A stretch of DNA of 64,000 bases from Ganoderma boninense (GCA_002900995.3 CM035304.1:4294134-4358133); one strand, 5' to 3'; positions 10,952-23,387 are shown, counted from the first letter of the stretch. Notes: generated by a model from the letters alone, not told the origin. Numbers and translations: made by a program.

Positions 10952-11404
10952 TCATGATGTCGTATCCGCTTTGTGAGCATGTGGGTCATAAGGTGCGTCT
11001 TTTGAATGCGTACCGTTATGGAAGGTCTCAACTGACCACGCATGACCAGGTTGACTCCACCTCAGGCCCCCTTTCCCGCAGAAGACAGACAGGACGGATG
11101 GTATTGACTTCGCCAGTTCATCAAGACATTTGCAAGCTCGTGGAGGTTCCTGCCGCTCGTTAGCCAGATACAGCATGTTGGACACGTATCCCCTTCCACT
11201 ATCATTATCTTTCTTCATGGAGGCCACTAGACCCATCGGGATGAACAAGTCTCCGTCTTCCGACGACAGCAGGTTGCGCGTGATAACTTCGCCAGTGTAC
11301 AGCGATTGCGACGCGGGTGTGTTCTGTTCTTCTGTCCGCATCTCCGGACGAAATCTCAATTGATTCTGCCCTTTAGATGTCGCCGTGACGGTTGTCAGTG
11401 CCAA
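10952..11404 (-). CDS. Possible hypothetical protein, 150 residues
   Basis: An open minus-strand frame immediately downstream of OST4 reads from ATG 11404 to a stop at 10952. It is mixed hydrophilic sequence with no motif I recognise. Segments such as SLYTGEVITRNLLSSEDGDLFIPMG look protein-like, but the length is within chance for GC-rich DNA and it would overlap the OST4 3' untranslated region. It might instead be an exon of a larger minus-strand gene reaching to about 12230. Confidence 0.2.
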   Translation of the reverse strand: MALTTVTATSKGQNQLRFRPEMRTEEQNTPASQSLYTGEVITRNLLSSEDGDLFIPMGLVASMKKDNDSGRGYVSNMLYLANERQEPPRACKCLDELAKSIPSVLSVFCGKGGLRWSQPGHAWSVETFHNGTHSKDAPYDPHAHKADTTS

Positions 11405-11604
11405 CCGAAATCCGGCTGCTTTGCACCTACGTGTACAAGACCCGATACTTTTTTAGTGCACATCCACGACAGTCGCAAGCCAGGAGAACATTCAGCGCAT
11501 CCCCGCCAAGACCGGCGTGTGCTGCGGAGGACTGCGGGATGCTGTTTTGTGTCTCGTAGACTCGTACGCCACGTCTTGTTTGAGTTTGTGTACTTATACT
11601 ACGC

Positions 11605-12230
11605 ACGCTGAACTCAGTTTATCAAATCATGCAGTCGTCAGCTTGAAATCGGATGGTCGCAGGATTGGTTGTTCCCGGCGGTCTTCTTCTATGAAGGCAG
11701 TTGCACAGGTACGTCAACCCCCGGTCGCTTACCCGTCAGACCCATCCGACCCAATGCTTGCTTCGTGAATGCGGGCACCCTGCGGAGTTACCAAAGCGAT
11801 GACTTCCTTCAGCTCTGCGAGAGTCTGTGCTGCCAAGCTATAGGCAACCGCCGTAGTGCGAGTATCGCGCGCGGGATAGACAGGCCGAACACCCGTCTGC
11901 TTGTTCCGCCCATCCTCGAACTTCGGAAGCTGCGTACACGGAAATGCAACCGTTGAGTATCACGCATACGCAGTGAACAGGTTCCTCCAGCAAGTTGAAG
12001 TTACACGTTGACGTGGCGTCAATTGATCCGTATCCGCAACATTCACAAGACATCCAAGTCCCAACTGACACGTACAGTACAAAGGCCTACGGTCTGCATT
12101 CCGATATGCGTACTCCGGTCGGCACGCTGCGGCCTTGGACGGTGTCGGGTGGAGCACTCTGGATGACGCTACGCCGACCGCCTCCGGACACATGCACGTA
12201 ATGGCCTCGGGGGACCGAGACATAATTCCT
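11605..12230 (-). other. Coding-like tracts, possible unrecognised spliced minus-strand gene
   Basis: Two open minus-strand tracts are joined by a plausible intron. HVSGGGRRSVIQSAPPDTVQG lies at about 12110-12190. After an acceptor near 11932, KFEDGRNKQTGVRPVYPARD and LAAQTLAELKEVIALVTPQG extend to about 11715. Their composition is protein-like and unlike the surroundings, but I do not recognise a family. There is no clear start or stop. Confidence 0.22.
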
Positions 12231-13229
12231 TCCTTCTAGATTACGCCGAATTTACGAGTCGTTTCCTGAATTTGACGTTCATCGTTCCATGTCTCATAAA
12301 ATATCACCTATCACCGTGGTATCTGCTTACTCAGCAGCGGACCATCCATGGGGCGCGAGAGAGATGCATCCGCCCCGTGTGGTTGTCGGCGTCGATCCCA
12401 ATTGACCTGGAGGGATGGTTGTATGCGCGCAGGTACCCGCCGGTACCGGTGTTCAATTTTGCGGCAGAAGAGAATGTGCATCGCCGACTGTTGCGCCAGT
12501 GGAGGGCCAGCGGAAAAGGGCCACAGGCGCAGCAGGCTGGAGCACAGCCTTCGGCCTTGAGGGGATTTACGGATACTGCCAACTTGTCGAGTTGTCTGTG
12601 TTTTTCGGGGGCACCTCGAGCACGCCCTGACGGGGCCGGGCGACGGTCCAGAGGCGATGCACAGCATTAGCGCCCTGACCCGACGTGCGGCGCGGAACAC
12701 CGCATCGACGACGGTCCTTACAGTGCCTTGCATAAGACGCGCGATCCCCCGCTGCACGGATGGATCACGGTACGCGTGCCCCGCCGCCTGTGCACCTCTA
12801 CAGGTTTTAACCTGACCGAGGGCTCGTGCTAGTTTATTATTTGGGCCTCAGCTGCTTCGGAGGCACCCATGCCATCCGACATGTCACGAACGGTCACCAA
12901 CTCGCTTCTGAAGCTTCCAGGCGTCCTGATTTGGTAGGCGAACATATAAGCGCCTCGGGAATTTTTCGGCGCGTTCACGCAATTATGCAAGGCACTGTAT
13001 CACCTCCGTACCCCGCACTCGGTCGACGCTTGCTCATCCACCGCCAATCCACAGGGCATTCGCAAGCATTCGGGGCGGAAGTAATGTGACTTTGGGACGA
13101 CGTGCCTTGGCTTTCGGGGGGGCCGTGCAGGTGCCGCCGCGTCTAGTCGCGAGCATGCTTGTTCCGATCGAGTCATCGCTAGCCTCCTGCAACGTCTGTG
13201 GAGCATGGCCAAAACCCGTTGTGGGGTCC
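12231..13229. other. Region without a supported gene
   Basis: Several short overlapping reading frames occur on both strands with biased GC-rich composition, but none has conserved blocks. The right end is the upstream flank of the second Hsp20 gene. Confidence 0.35.
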
Positions 13230-13230
13230 G

Positions 13231-13252
13231 CCAGATCGGGAGCCCGATCTGG
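13231..13252. repeat. Perfect inverted repeat, 10-base arms, upstream of the Hsp20 gene
   Basis: CCAGATCGGG, a 2-base AG spacer, and CCCGATCTGG. It lies 24 bases upstream of the TATA box. It could be a binding site for a dimeric regulator. Just after it, GGAAAATCGTTTCTAG holds a GAA and an inverted TTC half-site as in heat-shock elements, but the spacing is off by one base. Confidence 0.55.
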
Positions 13253-13275
13253 AAAATCGTTTCTAGTCACTGCAG

Positions 13276-13284
13276 TATATAAAG
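13276..13284 (+). promoter_or_regulatory. TATA box of the rightward Hsp20 gene
   Basis: TATATAAAG, 46 bases before the ATG at 13330. It is a strong consensus match at the usual spacing, typical of inducible genes. Confidence 0.6.
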
Positions 13285-13329
13285 AACCGCCATTCCGCCC
13301 ACCCACACCCAAACACCCGCTCATCCCTC

Positions 13330-14138
13330 ATGTCTCCCCAGTATACTGGCACTCCCATCTCCTCCAGCGTGCTCTCCAACCCCTCCCGTTCTTCAAATAC
13401 ATCGTCCACCAAGGCACGGAAGCTTTTGAAGATGGAGGCCGAGGACCCGCGCTACCGCAGCCTGGACCGCATGCTCGCCCAGGCATACCTCCAGCTCATG
13501 CAGAAGCACAAGGCCCAGCAGAAACAGAAGGCAGGGTTTTTCATACCTAGGTACGCAACGCCCGCTAACAGGATGTTCCGCGCACAGGCCGCTTACTCTT
13601 CGTGCAGGATGGACCTCTGCGACGACCCCGAGAACACGCACATCGTCGCAATGCTCGAAGTCCCAGGCATGAAGCCCGAGCAGCTCTCGGTGCGGATCGA
13701 GGGTACCCGCCTCGTCATCGACGGCGAACGCACTGGGCCCCTCCTCCATTCCCGGAACCAAACCACCTTGCAAACGCGCCCTCTCCCTCTCCCCGCTTCG
13801 GAGCCGAACTCGGATCCGCCTTCCGATCCCGAGCCCTCCACGCCGCCCCCATCGATGTACCCCGTGCGGGAGCTCAAGTATGGCAAGTTCAAGCGCGAAA
13901 TTGACTTGCCCGCCGGCGTCATTGTGAGTTTTCTTCCCTGACTCTAGTCATTTCTCATCTGCCGAAGCTGACGTATGCGGTTTGTTTGGTTCGAAAGGCA
14001 ACACACGTCCGCAGCACGCTCATTGAAGGCATACTGACTATCTCATGGCCGCGCGACCCCACGTCGCCCGGTGCGGCAGGCAGCCCCGCCGCACACGTCA
14101 CAGTGCCGCACGCCAGCCACACGAACGCAAGCGTTTGA
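13330..14138 (+). CDS. Small heat-shock protein (Hsp20 / alpha-crystallin)
   Basis: Exons 13330-13550, 13608-13923 and 13998-14138 sum to 678 bases, or 225 residues, with all junctions in frame. The N-terminal arm is Ser/Thr-rich, then basic and helical (KHKAQQKQKAGFFIPR). The alpha-crystallin domain starts at MDLCDDPENTHIVAMLEVPG (about residue 75). It continues with LSVRIEGTRLVIDGER, a Pro-rich loop (about 118-155), RELKYGKFKREIDLPAG and, in exon 3, VRSTLIEGILTISWPRD. The tail ends HTNASV. It is an ATP-independent chaperone that prevents aggregation of unfolding proteins, probably cytosolic. Both introns sit at the same places as in the Hsp20 gene at 7738-8613, so the two are paralogues in opposite orientation. 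A strong TATA box and nearby GAA/TTC half-sites suggest heat-inducible expression. No lesion is seen. Confidence 0.92.
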
Positions 14139-15671
14139 GTCATCACATCCTTATCCTTAGGCCCAACATCGTCCCTTGTTCCTTCAGAATCGTCGTCGTC
14201 ATCCTCGGTTACGCTAGGTCGCCGCTGCCGCACTTTTTCCCACTCCGTTTCAGTGTCTTCATTGTCCTATGGCTATTGTTCCCCTCGCACCGCCGCACTC
14301 CACCCCCCGCTCTGCTTTCGTTGTCCTTTCTTTTCTCAGTTGGCTGTCGTTGGACTTTGGATACGCCGCACAGTAGCCTTGATAGATCATCATCTCACCA
14401 TTGCATGCAAGTTAACGTTATGACTCTTTTGCTATCTGTTCTACATACACACATCACATAACGTTATTCCGCATTGACAGCATCCAGTGTTGTATCATAT
14501 CCTCTTCTCTCCTCGGTTGATATGTCGATATCTAGGTCTTACGATACTACTACTGTAATGGAGCCTTATAATGTGTACTGCCTGTATGCTGTTGTCCGAT
14601 GTATCTTCATCCCCGTTCCTCCTGAAATGAAACTGGCTGTTCTCATACTACTCAGATCGATATCAACCCCTTGCGGTGAGTGAATAGGGCGGCATATATG
14701 TCCGTAGAGCACAGCGTACGCCATCTCGTCGGGTTTTCTCCGACTCGAAACGGCTCCTGGTCCCCTGCCCGACCCCTGCCGTGCGTGCTGGCGTTCATTT
14801 GTCTCATCGTTGGTCATTCAGTGGCCATTCATCAAGGAGTCAAGTTGCTGTAACAATCTGCGTAGTCAGCATATTGCAGGAGAGATGAAACATTTCACCC
14901 ATATCTCGGCGAGCCACTCCGAATACAGCGCAATCCACTGGCACGCGGGTGAAGGATACAGTATATAGGCATAAGTAACTTGTTCATCACATAGCGCGAG
15001 AAAGACAAAAGACATCACTTGGAAGACCTGTGACAGTGGGACTCGCTGGGAGACAGATCTGCACTGGGCATGAGGCTTTACATTTCGATCGCTGCCTGCA
15101 GCTAGTGGAAGAGCTCGCCATGCGGCTTACTGTCATTTCAGTCAATTTCTAAACGTAAAACATCCATGCCTTAGTAGAAGAAATATAAGGAGAAGTAGGA
15201 CTACAGCAACCTCCTCATGGTGAGGCTGGGGTGTACTCGAGGATAAGAGTAAAAACTTACTCGCTTAACTTGAGTCGGGGCCTATTGCCGAGCGCTTATA
15301 CAGGCGTCTATCGAACGAAGGCGCCCGATCAGAGGGAAAGAGCGGCGGCGACGGCACCGCCGACTCCGAGACTTGACTTCAGCTGGACGCCATCGACGCC
15401 CCCGCTCTACTGCTCTCAATCCAGCCAAGTTTTGAGGCTAGTTCAGTCATTTTAGGCCGACAGTGCTCTCTCTCCGCTGCTGGCCTCGGTCCCGACGAAA
15501 TAGGCGGACAGACATATCCAACTCCGGCACTGTTGGGCCACCCTCCGTCATCGGCCGCGCGCCTCAAGCTTTCGGTGTCCCTAGTCTCCTCATCTTCTCG
15601 CTCTCTTTGTCACTCTCTTCATGACCATCTACTAGACTGGAACGAACACATAACGCGCATATCCCGACAAC
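14139..15671. other. Intergenic region downstream of Hsp20 and upstream of VPS15
   Basis: This 1.5 kb is relatively T-rich just after the Hsp20 stop, as for a 3' untranslated region. The CT-rich stretch from about 15560 to 15625 resembles the VPS15 leader. Nothing coding is recognised. Confidence 0.4.
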
Positions 15672-18600
15672 ATGGGGAATGCGCAATCCCTGACGCGCAC
15701 GAGCGGCGCCCTGGACTCGTTTGTGGCTGAACTCGGGGGAGACATCGTGTATGAGAGGAGGTGCGTATTCCCATTCTTGCGAGCATTGAGGAGCCCCGAC
15801 ATACGTGGACAGTCTTGGGTCCGCGCGGTTTTTGAAGACGGTGAAGTCTCGGCACAAGAATGGCTACCTGGTCGTCAAGATATTCATCAAGCCGGACCCG
15901 GGTTTAAGCCTACGGAAGTATCACAGGAGACTCAAGGGTACGTAATCATATTCCATGTGCTGTATGCACCCTCATGAGAGACAGTTGAGCGAGAAGCTCT
16001 CGCGGACATCCCGAACGTATATGGCTACCAGTCGTTTGTGGAGACGGACTGAATGTACATCATTCGGCAGTGGGTCGCGAGTAACTTGTACGACAGGATA
16101 AGGTACGTGGTGCCTCCGCGATTTCGAAAACTCCCCATCCCCGACCTCCTGCACCCAGCACACGACCATTCCTCAGCCTCGTGGAGAAGAAGTGGATCGC
16201 GTTCGAGATCCTGAACGCCTTGCGCGACGCGCACAATCGCAAGGTCTCGCATGGGGACATCAAGTCCGAGAACATCCTCGTCACGTCGTGGAACTGGGTG
16301 TACGTCGCCGACTTCGCGTCGTACAAGCCAACGTTCCTCCCACTCGACGATCCATCCGACTTCGCGTTCTTCTTCGACACGTCCGGTCGCCGCTCGTGCT
16401 ACATCGCGCCCGAGCGCTTCTACACCGCGAGCGAGAACCCTGAGATCAGCGCGAAGAAGTCGCGCCTCGCGCTGGAGGACAGCGAAGGACGGCGCGATGG
16501 TCGCGTCACGGAGGCGATGGACTGCTTCAGCGTGGGGTGTGTAATCGCAGAGCTGTTCCTCGAGGGCAAGCCGATGTTCACGCTGAGCGAGCTGTTCAAG
16601 TACCGGGAGGGCGAGCTGAAGGTGGACACGCAGTTGGGTGCTGTGGAGGACGAGGGTGTCCGGGTATGTGCTCTTCCACTCTTGTGCACACATCCTCCTA
16701 ACTGTGAGCAGCAACTCATCAAACAAATGATCGCTATGGACCCCTCAGCACGGCCGACCTTCGACACGCTCCTCCATACCTCGCGCGGCACGGTCTTCCC
16801 GGAATGCTTCTACTCCTTCTTGCACAATTACGTCTCCACCGTAAACGAGGTCAATTCACCTTCTTGATTCTCTGCTACCGCGACGCCTTCCACCGTTCCC
16901 GCGAGCGCCACTGTCCCTGCGCACAAAGCCGCTGGTACGAACGCATCCGCGAGCGTGAACTTGAACGGGGACATGCCCAATGACCCCCTTCCGAGCGACT
17001 CTGACCACCGCATGGAGCGAATATGGGCGGACTACGAGAGTGTCGAGCCGTACCTCATCAATGATGCTTTGGAGGAGACAGTTATGGATGTTAAGATCGA
17101 CTACGTACCACAGTTGATCTCCTCGCGCCCGTTCCATGTAGGTCGATCCTTTCACGCGCATGCAATTAGGAGCACTAACATCGTTTTAGGATGTGCTTCC
17201 GGTCGAGTTGAACATTCCAAATCGCGAAAGCAAACTACACAGCGCGTGGTCTGCTGGGAAGCGAGCAGCCGCCGAAGGTTTGTTCTCCGATCTCTGCATA
17301 ACCTCCAAATACTCACGAGATACACAGATGGCCCCGCACTAATTATCCTCTCTCTCGTTTGTGCGAATATCCGTAACTGCTACCTCCCGAGTTCCAAAGT
17401 ACGCGCGCTCGATGTCTTCCTGGCGCTTTCATCGCACCTCACCGACGAGGCCAAACTCGACCGCATGGTGCCGTATATCGTGGACCTACTCCATGATGAC
17501 GTCGCAATCGTTCGCGCAGCAGCTCTTCGGACCCTTATGCAGGTCCTCATGCTGGTTACCGTCATTACGCCCTCCAACGCTGCGATCTTCCCTGAATACA
17601 TCATTCCGGCGATAGCGCACCTCGTTCGCGATCCGGAAGTCCTGGTGCGGTGCATGTATGCGCAGATCATTGTTCCGCTCGCGGACACAGCTGTGCGATA
17701 TCTGGAGATGGGTCAGGCACTGAAGGCTCACGGGACGTACAAGCTTTCCCCAGACGCGCAGGAATACGATGAAGCGCATTTCGAGGTAGGCATCAATAAG
17801 GCTATGTGGCGCATACTCTCCAGTCGGACTCACCGCAGTTCTTGATCCAGGTATCATACGATGCGAGCATGGCGGACCTCCAGAATAGCATTCAGGAGCA
17901 CCTCTCAACGCTGCTTGTCGATCCGTCAAGCGTCGTCAAGCGCGCGGTGCTGCACAACATTTCGTCGTTGTGTATCTTCCTTGGCCGGCAGAAGACGAAC
18001 GACGTCCTGCTTAGCCATATGATCACATACCTGAATGACCGGGATTGGTTACTTCGATATGCCTTCTTTGACAGCATCGTCGACGTGGCAGCCTGTGCCG
18101 GTGGCCGGAGTCTCGAAGAATACATCCTCCCGCTGATGATCCAAGCGCTCTCCGGTAGGCGTTCCTTCGGGGAAACGTTGGTCGAGTCATGCTGACATGA
18201 TATCCGGCTGATAGACGTCGAGGAGACTGTGGTAGCGAAGGTACTAGCCTCGTTAACCAATCTCTGCGAGCTGGGATTGTTCCAGAAGATGCGGATATGG
18301 GAATTGATGAGCGCCACCCTTGGTTTTCTCTATCACCCAAATATCTGGATACGGGAAGGTGCGCGCGCCATGAATACATTCGCCGACGGCTGGCTAATGT
18401 GACGCGTATTCACATTCACGTGTGCAAACTGAAGGGGCTGCGGCGTTCATCGCCTCTGCAGCAAAACACCTGCCTCCGAGTGACGTGTGGTGCATTCTGT
18501 ACCCGTCCCTCAAGCACTTCCTCCGGTCGGATGTTACTGATGTGGACGAGAAGAGCCTTCTGTTGGCGATGAAGCGGCCGGTATGGTTTGCGTTTCTCGT

Positions 18601-21583
18601 ACCGTATGCGTGTCGCCCGCCTGACTCGAGCGTGGGTTCCGTTTCCCAGCTTTCGCGGCAGATCTTCGATGCCGCAGTCCAGTGGGCCATGAAGGCGGAC
18701 TCGAAGACCCAGTTTTGGCGGTCGCACCGCAGTGCGAAGACCGAGTCGCCGCGGGAGAGCATGGCCACCGTACGGCAGGCTGGCGGTGTCGCGTCCCGCG
18801 CGAGATCCGACGAGTACGTCTATTCCTGTTTTGCGGCTTCCGGATGGCACCATGCCGTGGATGGCTAACCATGACGTGAAACAGGGACGAGGCCCAGATA
18901 TCGAAGCTCCAACAGCTGGGCATGAATTCGACCGAGGAGGCTAAACTCATGGCGATGCGGGACTATCTCCTCAAACTGGCTCGTGCCATTTCAAGGTATG
19001 CATCTAGGGTCTTTCTCTGGGATACGTTTCGCCGTGTGGATGAGCACGGCTGCGGTCCGGACAACTGACGTATTTCGTGCCGTAGCTTCGCTTCCCGGGT
19101 CAGCGTGGAGGTCGAGTCAGACGCGCTCAAGGTCACGTCTACGATCGAGCTGCAGAAGCTCGGCGTGGTCCCGCAGACCGTCTTCCTGCGAACTCCAGAG
19201 TCGGACGCACGTCCACACGGCCCCGCCTGAACTCAGAGTTCACCGTCAGGTCTCCTGGTACACCGAGGACCCACCGCACTCTCAGCATCGACCACGGCCC
19301 CTCATCTGCTGGGGCGCCGTTTGAGGACCTTCGGAGGCGGCTCGCGCTGATTAATGGCTCCCACACCAGCCTAGCTGTCCCCGGGTCCCGTGAGGCGCGA
19401 AGCCCTGTTCCCCACCCGCTCTCCATCGATATTGCAGCTGCAGCCGCTGGTCCGTCGACGACCCAGGTGCAACCCGACCTTCCCCAAATTGAGCGGCCGG
19501 GCAGTCCAGCGGAGTCGACGGTCTCGACGACCAACTCCTCTGCGCTCCGGGCTATGCACCGCTTCCCTATCGGTGGGGACGGGCAGAAAGCAGCACCAGC
19601 GATCGGGTCGTCGAAGGCGAGCGCGACGGGCTTGCTGGAGGCCCATGCGCAGATCCTGTCCGAGGGCTCGCAGTCCCCGTCAGGTAGGTCGTCGCCTGTA
19701 TCGGTGGCTGGGACGGTGAGGGGACAAGAGAGGCTGCGGACGCCGTCTATCGCTCCGATCTCGAGCTATGGTGAGCATCCAATTCTCCATGTTAGCATCG
19801 TGGAGGTGTTGTTGATCCTGATGGCTGTAGACGGGCAGGAGCCTGGGATCAGCAACATGCTCGAGCACCTGTACCTCGACAACAACCGCGACCTGCAGAA
19901 CGACTTCGGGCCCCGTGTGCACGAGGCCCCGTCCGGCGCCGGAACGCCGCGCGTCACAGCTTCATGCCGCGGGACGGGACTGCGCGCCGGCTTGAGGCGT
20001 CGCTCATCGCGCACTTCAACTCGCACACGGACGCGGTGACCGGGCTCGCGGTGTCCCCGGACCACATGTTCTTTGTGTCGGCGTCGGACGACAAGACAGT
20101 GAAGGTGTGGGACACGGCGCGGCTGGAGCGGAACGTGACGAGCAAGCCGCGGCACACGTACAACCAGCACCACGCGCGGGTCAAGTGCGTGTGCATGCTC
20201 GAGGGCGTGCACTGCTTCGCGAGCGCGGGCGACGACGGGAGCTTGCACGTCGTGCGCGTGCATGTGGAGCCAGGCCGGGACGCTGCCGAAGTACAGCAAG
20301 TTGCATACCGTGCGCGAGCATAAGGTGGACACGCCCGGCGAGTACATCACGAGCATGACGCACTACGGAACAGGTACGGCTGTGAGCTCTCGAGCGATAT
20401 GAGCTGTTCTCCGCTAACGGTATATGACAGATACCTCGTCCAATCTCATATATGCTACCACGCACTCCGCCATCGTCATCATGGACCTTCGAACAATGCG
20501 TGCACTCCAACGGATGGAGAACCCTCGACATCACGGGCCCATTACATGTCTGTGTCTGGACCGCAAACGCACCTGGCTCATCTGCGGCACATCGACGGGC
20601 GTCCTCTCCCTCTGGGACATCCGGTTCGGGATCCTTATCAAGAGCTGGAAAGTCGGTGTGCCGTTGAAGGGCAAGTTCGGCCGCGTGCACCAATGTGTCA
20701 TGCACCCGACGAAGGGCAAGGGCAAGTGGGTCGTTGTCGCCGTCGAGACGCACAAGGGCAGCAGCGAAACCCAAACCCCGGCACACGCGCTGCTCGAAGT
20801 ATGGGACATCGAGAGCACGACGCTCGTCGAGTCGTTCACCTCGAGAACGGTCGTCAGCGCGTCGGACGCGGTCGAGGAGCCGAAGGAGGTCGGCGTGGAT
20901 GAGGCGGAGATGAGCCCCGCCGCGGCTATTGCTGCGCTCGTCCGAGCACGGCAAGAGAGCACGTCCAACGAGGCGTCCGCTCGGGGCCGTACTGGCTTTG
21001 TCGGCGCGGATGCCCCAAGACAGGAACCGCCGCTGCCTCCTTTCCCCGATGTTCGCGCGATGGTGGCTGGGGCGGAGTTCGGCGGGCATACGGTCATGCA
21101 TAGGACCCACATCGGGGACGCAGATATAAAGTCATCGAGCCGGTCGTCGACAGGGCGGGGTTTCATCGTGACGGGTTCCGAGGACTGCAAGTTGCGTTTC
21201 TGGGACCTGGGACGTCCTGAACGGTCTGTGATCCTCAGTGGGATTGAGACGGAGAGCGATAGGCCCGCATACAGGTATGGTTCTTATTTTTTTTGCTTGC
21301 GCAGAGACGTTTAGCTAATCCTCTCCCTAGTTCGATCCGCGCACCCTCGGGGTCGGCGTCGTCCTTCGTCGAGACGTGGGTGGCATCCCAGTCCGCGAAC
21401 CAGCAAAACCGTCCACCACAACGGTTGTCGCTCATCAACCACAACCAACAGAACCTTTTGAAGGGGCACCAGGATACCATCACCGCGCTCGCTTGCATCG
21501 ACTCGCCTTTCCGAGGAGGGCTGGTGAGTGGAGATCGAGCGGGCGTCATCAAGGTTTGGAGAGCAGAGTCTTTCGATCAGTAA
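15672..21583 (+). CDS. VPS15: VPS15, PI3-kinase complex regulatory serine/threonine kinase; several frame lesions as given
   Basis: Vps15 is the membrane-anchored kinase-like partner of Vps34 in endosomal sorting and autophagy. The start MGNAQSLTRTSGALD carries the N-myristoylation Gly2. The order is: kinase domain with VSHGDIKSENILV (catalytic loop), VADFASYKP (DFA where DFG is usual, as is known for Vps15), RCMAP-like CYIAPERFY and EAMDCFSVGCV; HEAT repeats (KVRALDVFLALSSHL, LPLMIQALS, FDAAVQWAMKAD); a linker; then WD40 repeats (SASDDKTVKVWDTA, GVLSLWDIRFG, GSEDCKLRFWDLG, SGDRAGVIKVWR). It has about twelve short introns. As written the frame fails five times: TGA at 16050-16052 after FVETD, TGA at 16865-16867 after NEVNSPS, and single-base shifts at about 19200, 19925 and 20262. 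Conservation on both sides of each break is excellent. Identity is certain; intactness is not. Confidence 0.93.
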
Positions 21584-23387
21584 AGGATAAGGACAGGACG
21601 CAGTATCATATGTAGCTCTAGACAGTCTTTCCTTCGTCTACTTTGTAATAGAGTAGTGTATATTTTTTGGTTTGTCGGCTTTCGTTGTCCAAGGCTACGG
21701 GGGCGCGTACTTGTGGAGAGCCGCAGAGGCAGCGAAGAGACTTGAATGGTGGCGGATAGACACGGCGACTCTTTGGCCACCTTTGGTCGCTGCTCGAGTA
21801 ATGTTGAGAAAAGCCGTGGGGCGTGAAGCTTGAAGTTTGAATGACCTACTTATGAGTAGCTGAGTAGATCTTCGGCTTGCACTGTAAGCCAGGACTAGTG
21901 GGAGAACGGCACGTTTTGGCGCTAGCACCTGTCGACTTTAATCTCGGACTATCGTCACTTCAGCTCCATCCACGGCGCATTCACTCCAGGCCTCAAATTT
22001 TAGCTTCAGAGCTACCGCGACGTCTGAAGCTTCGAGCTGCAACTTGCGCGGTGGTAGTACATTCCAAATCTAGGCACGGTTCCGCTTCCGGGGTGACAGC
22101 TGCAGCAGCAGCTGGAGCTATGACAAGGCCTGGGCAGCTGCGAGCTTTTGCCCTCTCTTCCAGCACCTTCGTTTCTCCAGCCACCTGGCACAACATCCCT
22201 CTCCTATTCTATGAGCTCCAGTTCTACTTACCACGACTGATGCTTGCCACCAGACTCTTCGTTAGGCTGGAACGTGAAGGAGCGGTGATCAGAGACGCGT
22301 GGTGACGCTCAACGAGACTGTACATGTTAAGTTCTCTACATCTCCAAATCTGGCCCCAGCGGCACTCATCGTGACTGTTACAGTGCAAGAAGTGCCGCGC
22401 TGGCACTGACTCACAAATGACCAATGCTTTGTACATGAAGTCTGCCTACGGAGTCGGCCGCCGGTGACCTCAAACGTCATGGTGATATGGACTTCGTCAG
22501 TCAGTCCGGGCCCACCATGACGTTGAAAGTAAGCAGCACTCATAAGTCCGCCGAGTCAGCTCTTCATGCTATGCCCTTAAAAATGCTCAAGCTGAGAAGC
22601 TTGATGCTCTCCCAAGTCACGAGTCGTGAATCCCTATCACTGTCCGTGCACTTGAACCGTGTTCATGCCGCTATCCATGAAAGATTGTCATTTCAGCGCA
22701 GGTTCGTCAGCTTCGAGTTACATTGCGTCCTCTCCAACGCCGCAAGGCGTGGAGCAAAAGGGGGCTGTCCTTACCAAGCTGGTTCCCTGGCGCTCGCGCC
22801 TCCACCGTCTTAGTCGTTCTGCTGCAGATTCCGTCCTTGTACCTCAGCAAGTACCATTCACGCTAGGCACCTTCCTTGCCATCGCACTACGGTGCACACG
22901 GACGGACCTCACACCTGACCGATTTACGCACACCCACGTGCGCTCTGGTCTACGGTTCCATGCACCTTCATCTGCCACATGGGCCAGTTTTCCAGTGCGG
23001 ATCGTCGCAGGGAACATTGTTGACACATTATATGACTCCATACTGAGCCTCTTCCCATTCTTATGAGGTTCGTACAGTTCTCGATGTCATGCCTGCGAAC
23101 TGGTTGATTCCACGAGACCTTATACGAACTTTACGACTGTCGGCAGAGTGTACCAGTGCGGCATGCCTTGTTTGTATAAAAGGCTTGCATCCTTAGACTC
23201 ACCTTCCTCAGCGGTCTCTGCCTCACTTTCTAGTCAGTGCATATTTCATTCTTCTTGCACTTTCCCAAAATTCATCTTGCCTTGACACAGGCCCTCACAT
23301 CCTCATTCGCATCTTCATTCATCTGCCCCGTAAGAGGTCCTGTTACTGTGTGCCTTTATGACATTTGCTCACCGTCTTCATCTAGTC
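21584..23387. other. Intergenic region with promoter of the decarboxylase gene
   Basis: This 1.8 kb has no conserved coding blocks. It contains the VPS15 3' flank and, near its right end, a TATA box and CT-rich leader (about 23220-23330) for the next gene. Confidence 0.4.
23175..23181 (+). promoter_or_regulatory. TATA box of the decarboxylase gene
   Basis: TATAAAA, 207 bases before the ATG at 23388. The long distance leaves room for a leader of about 180 bases. Confidence 0.5.

Noticed and set aside
12311..12757. A 148-codon minus-strand frame upstream of the second Hsp20 gene
   Set aside because: Arg/Cys-rich composition typical of GC-rich shadow frames; overlapping frames on the other strand are equally open.
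15672..21583. Reading the VPS15 TGA codons as recoded amino acids
   Set aside because: Other genes in the window end normally with TGA and VPS15 also has frame shifts, so errors or decay explain it better than recoding.
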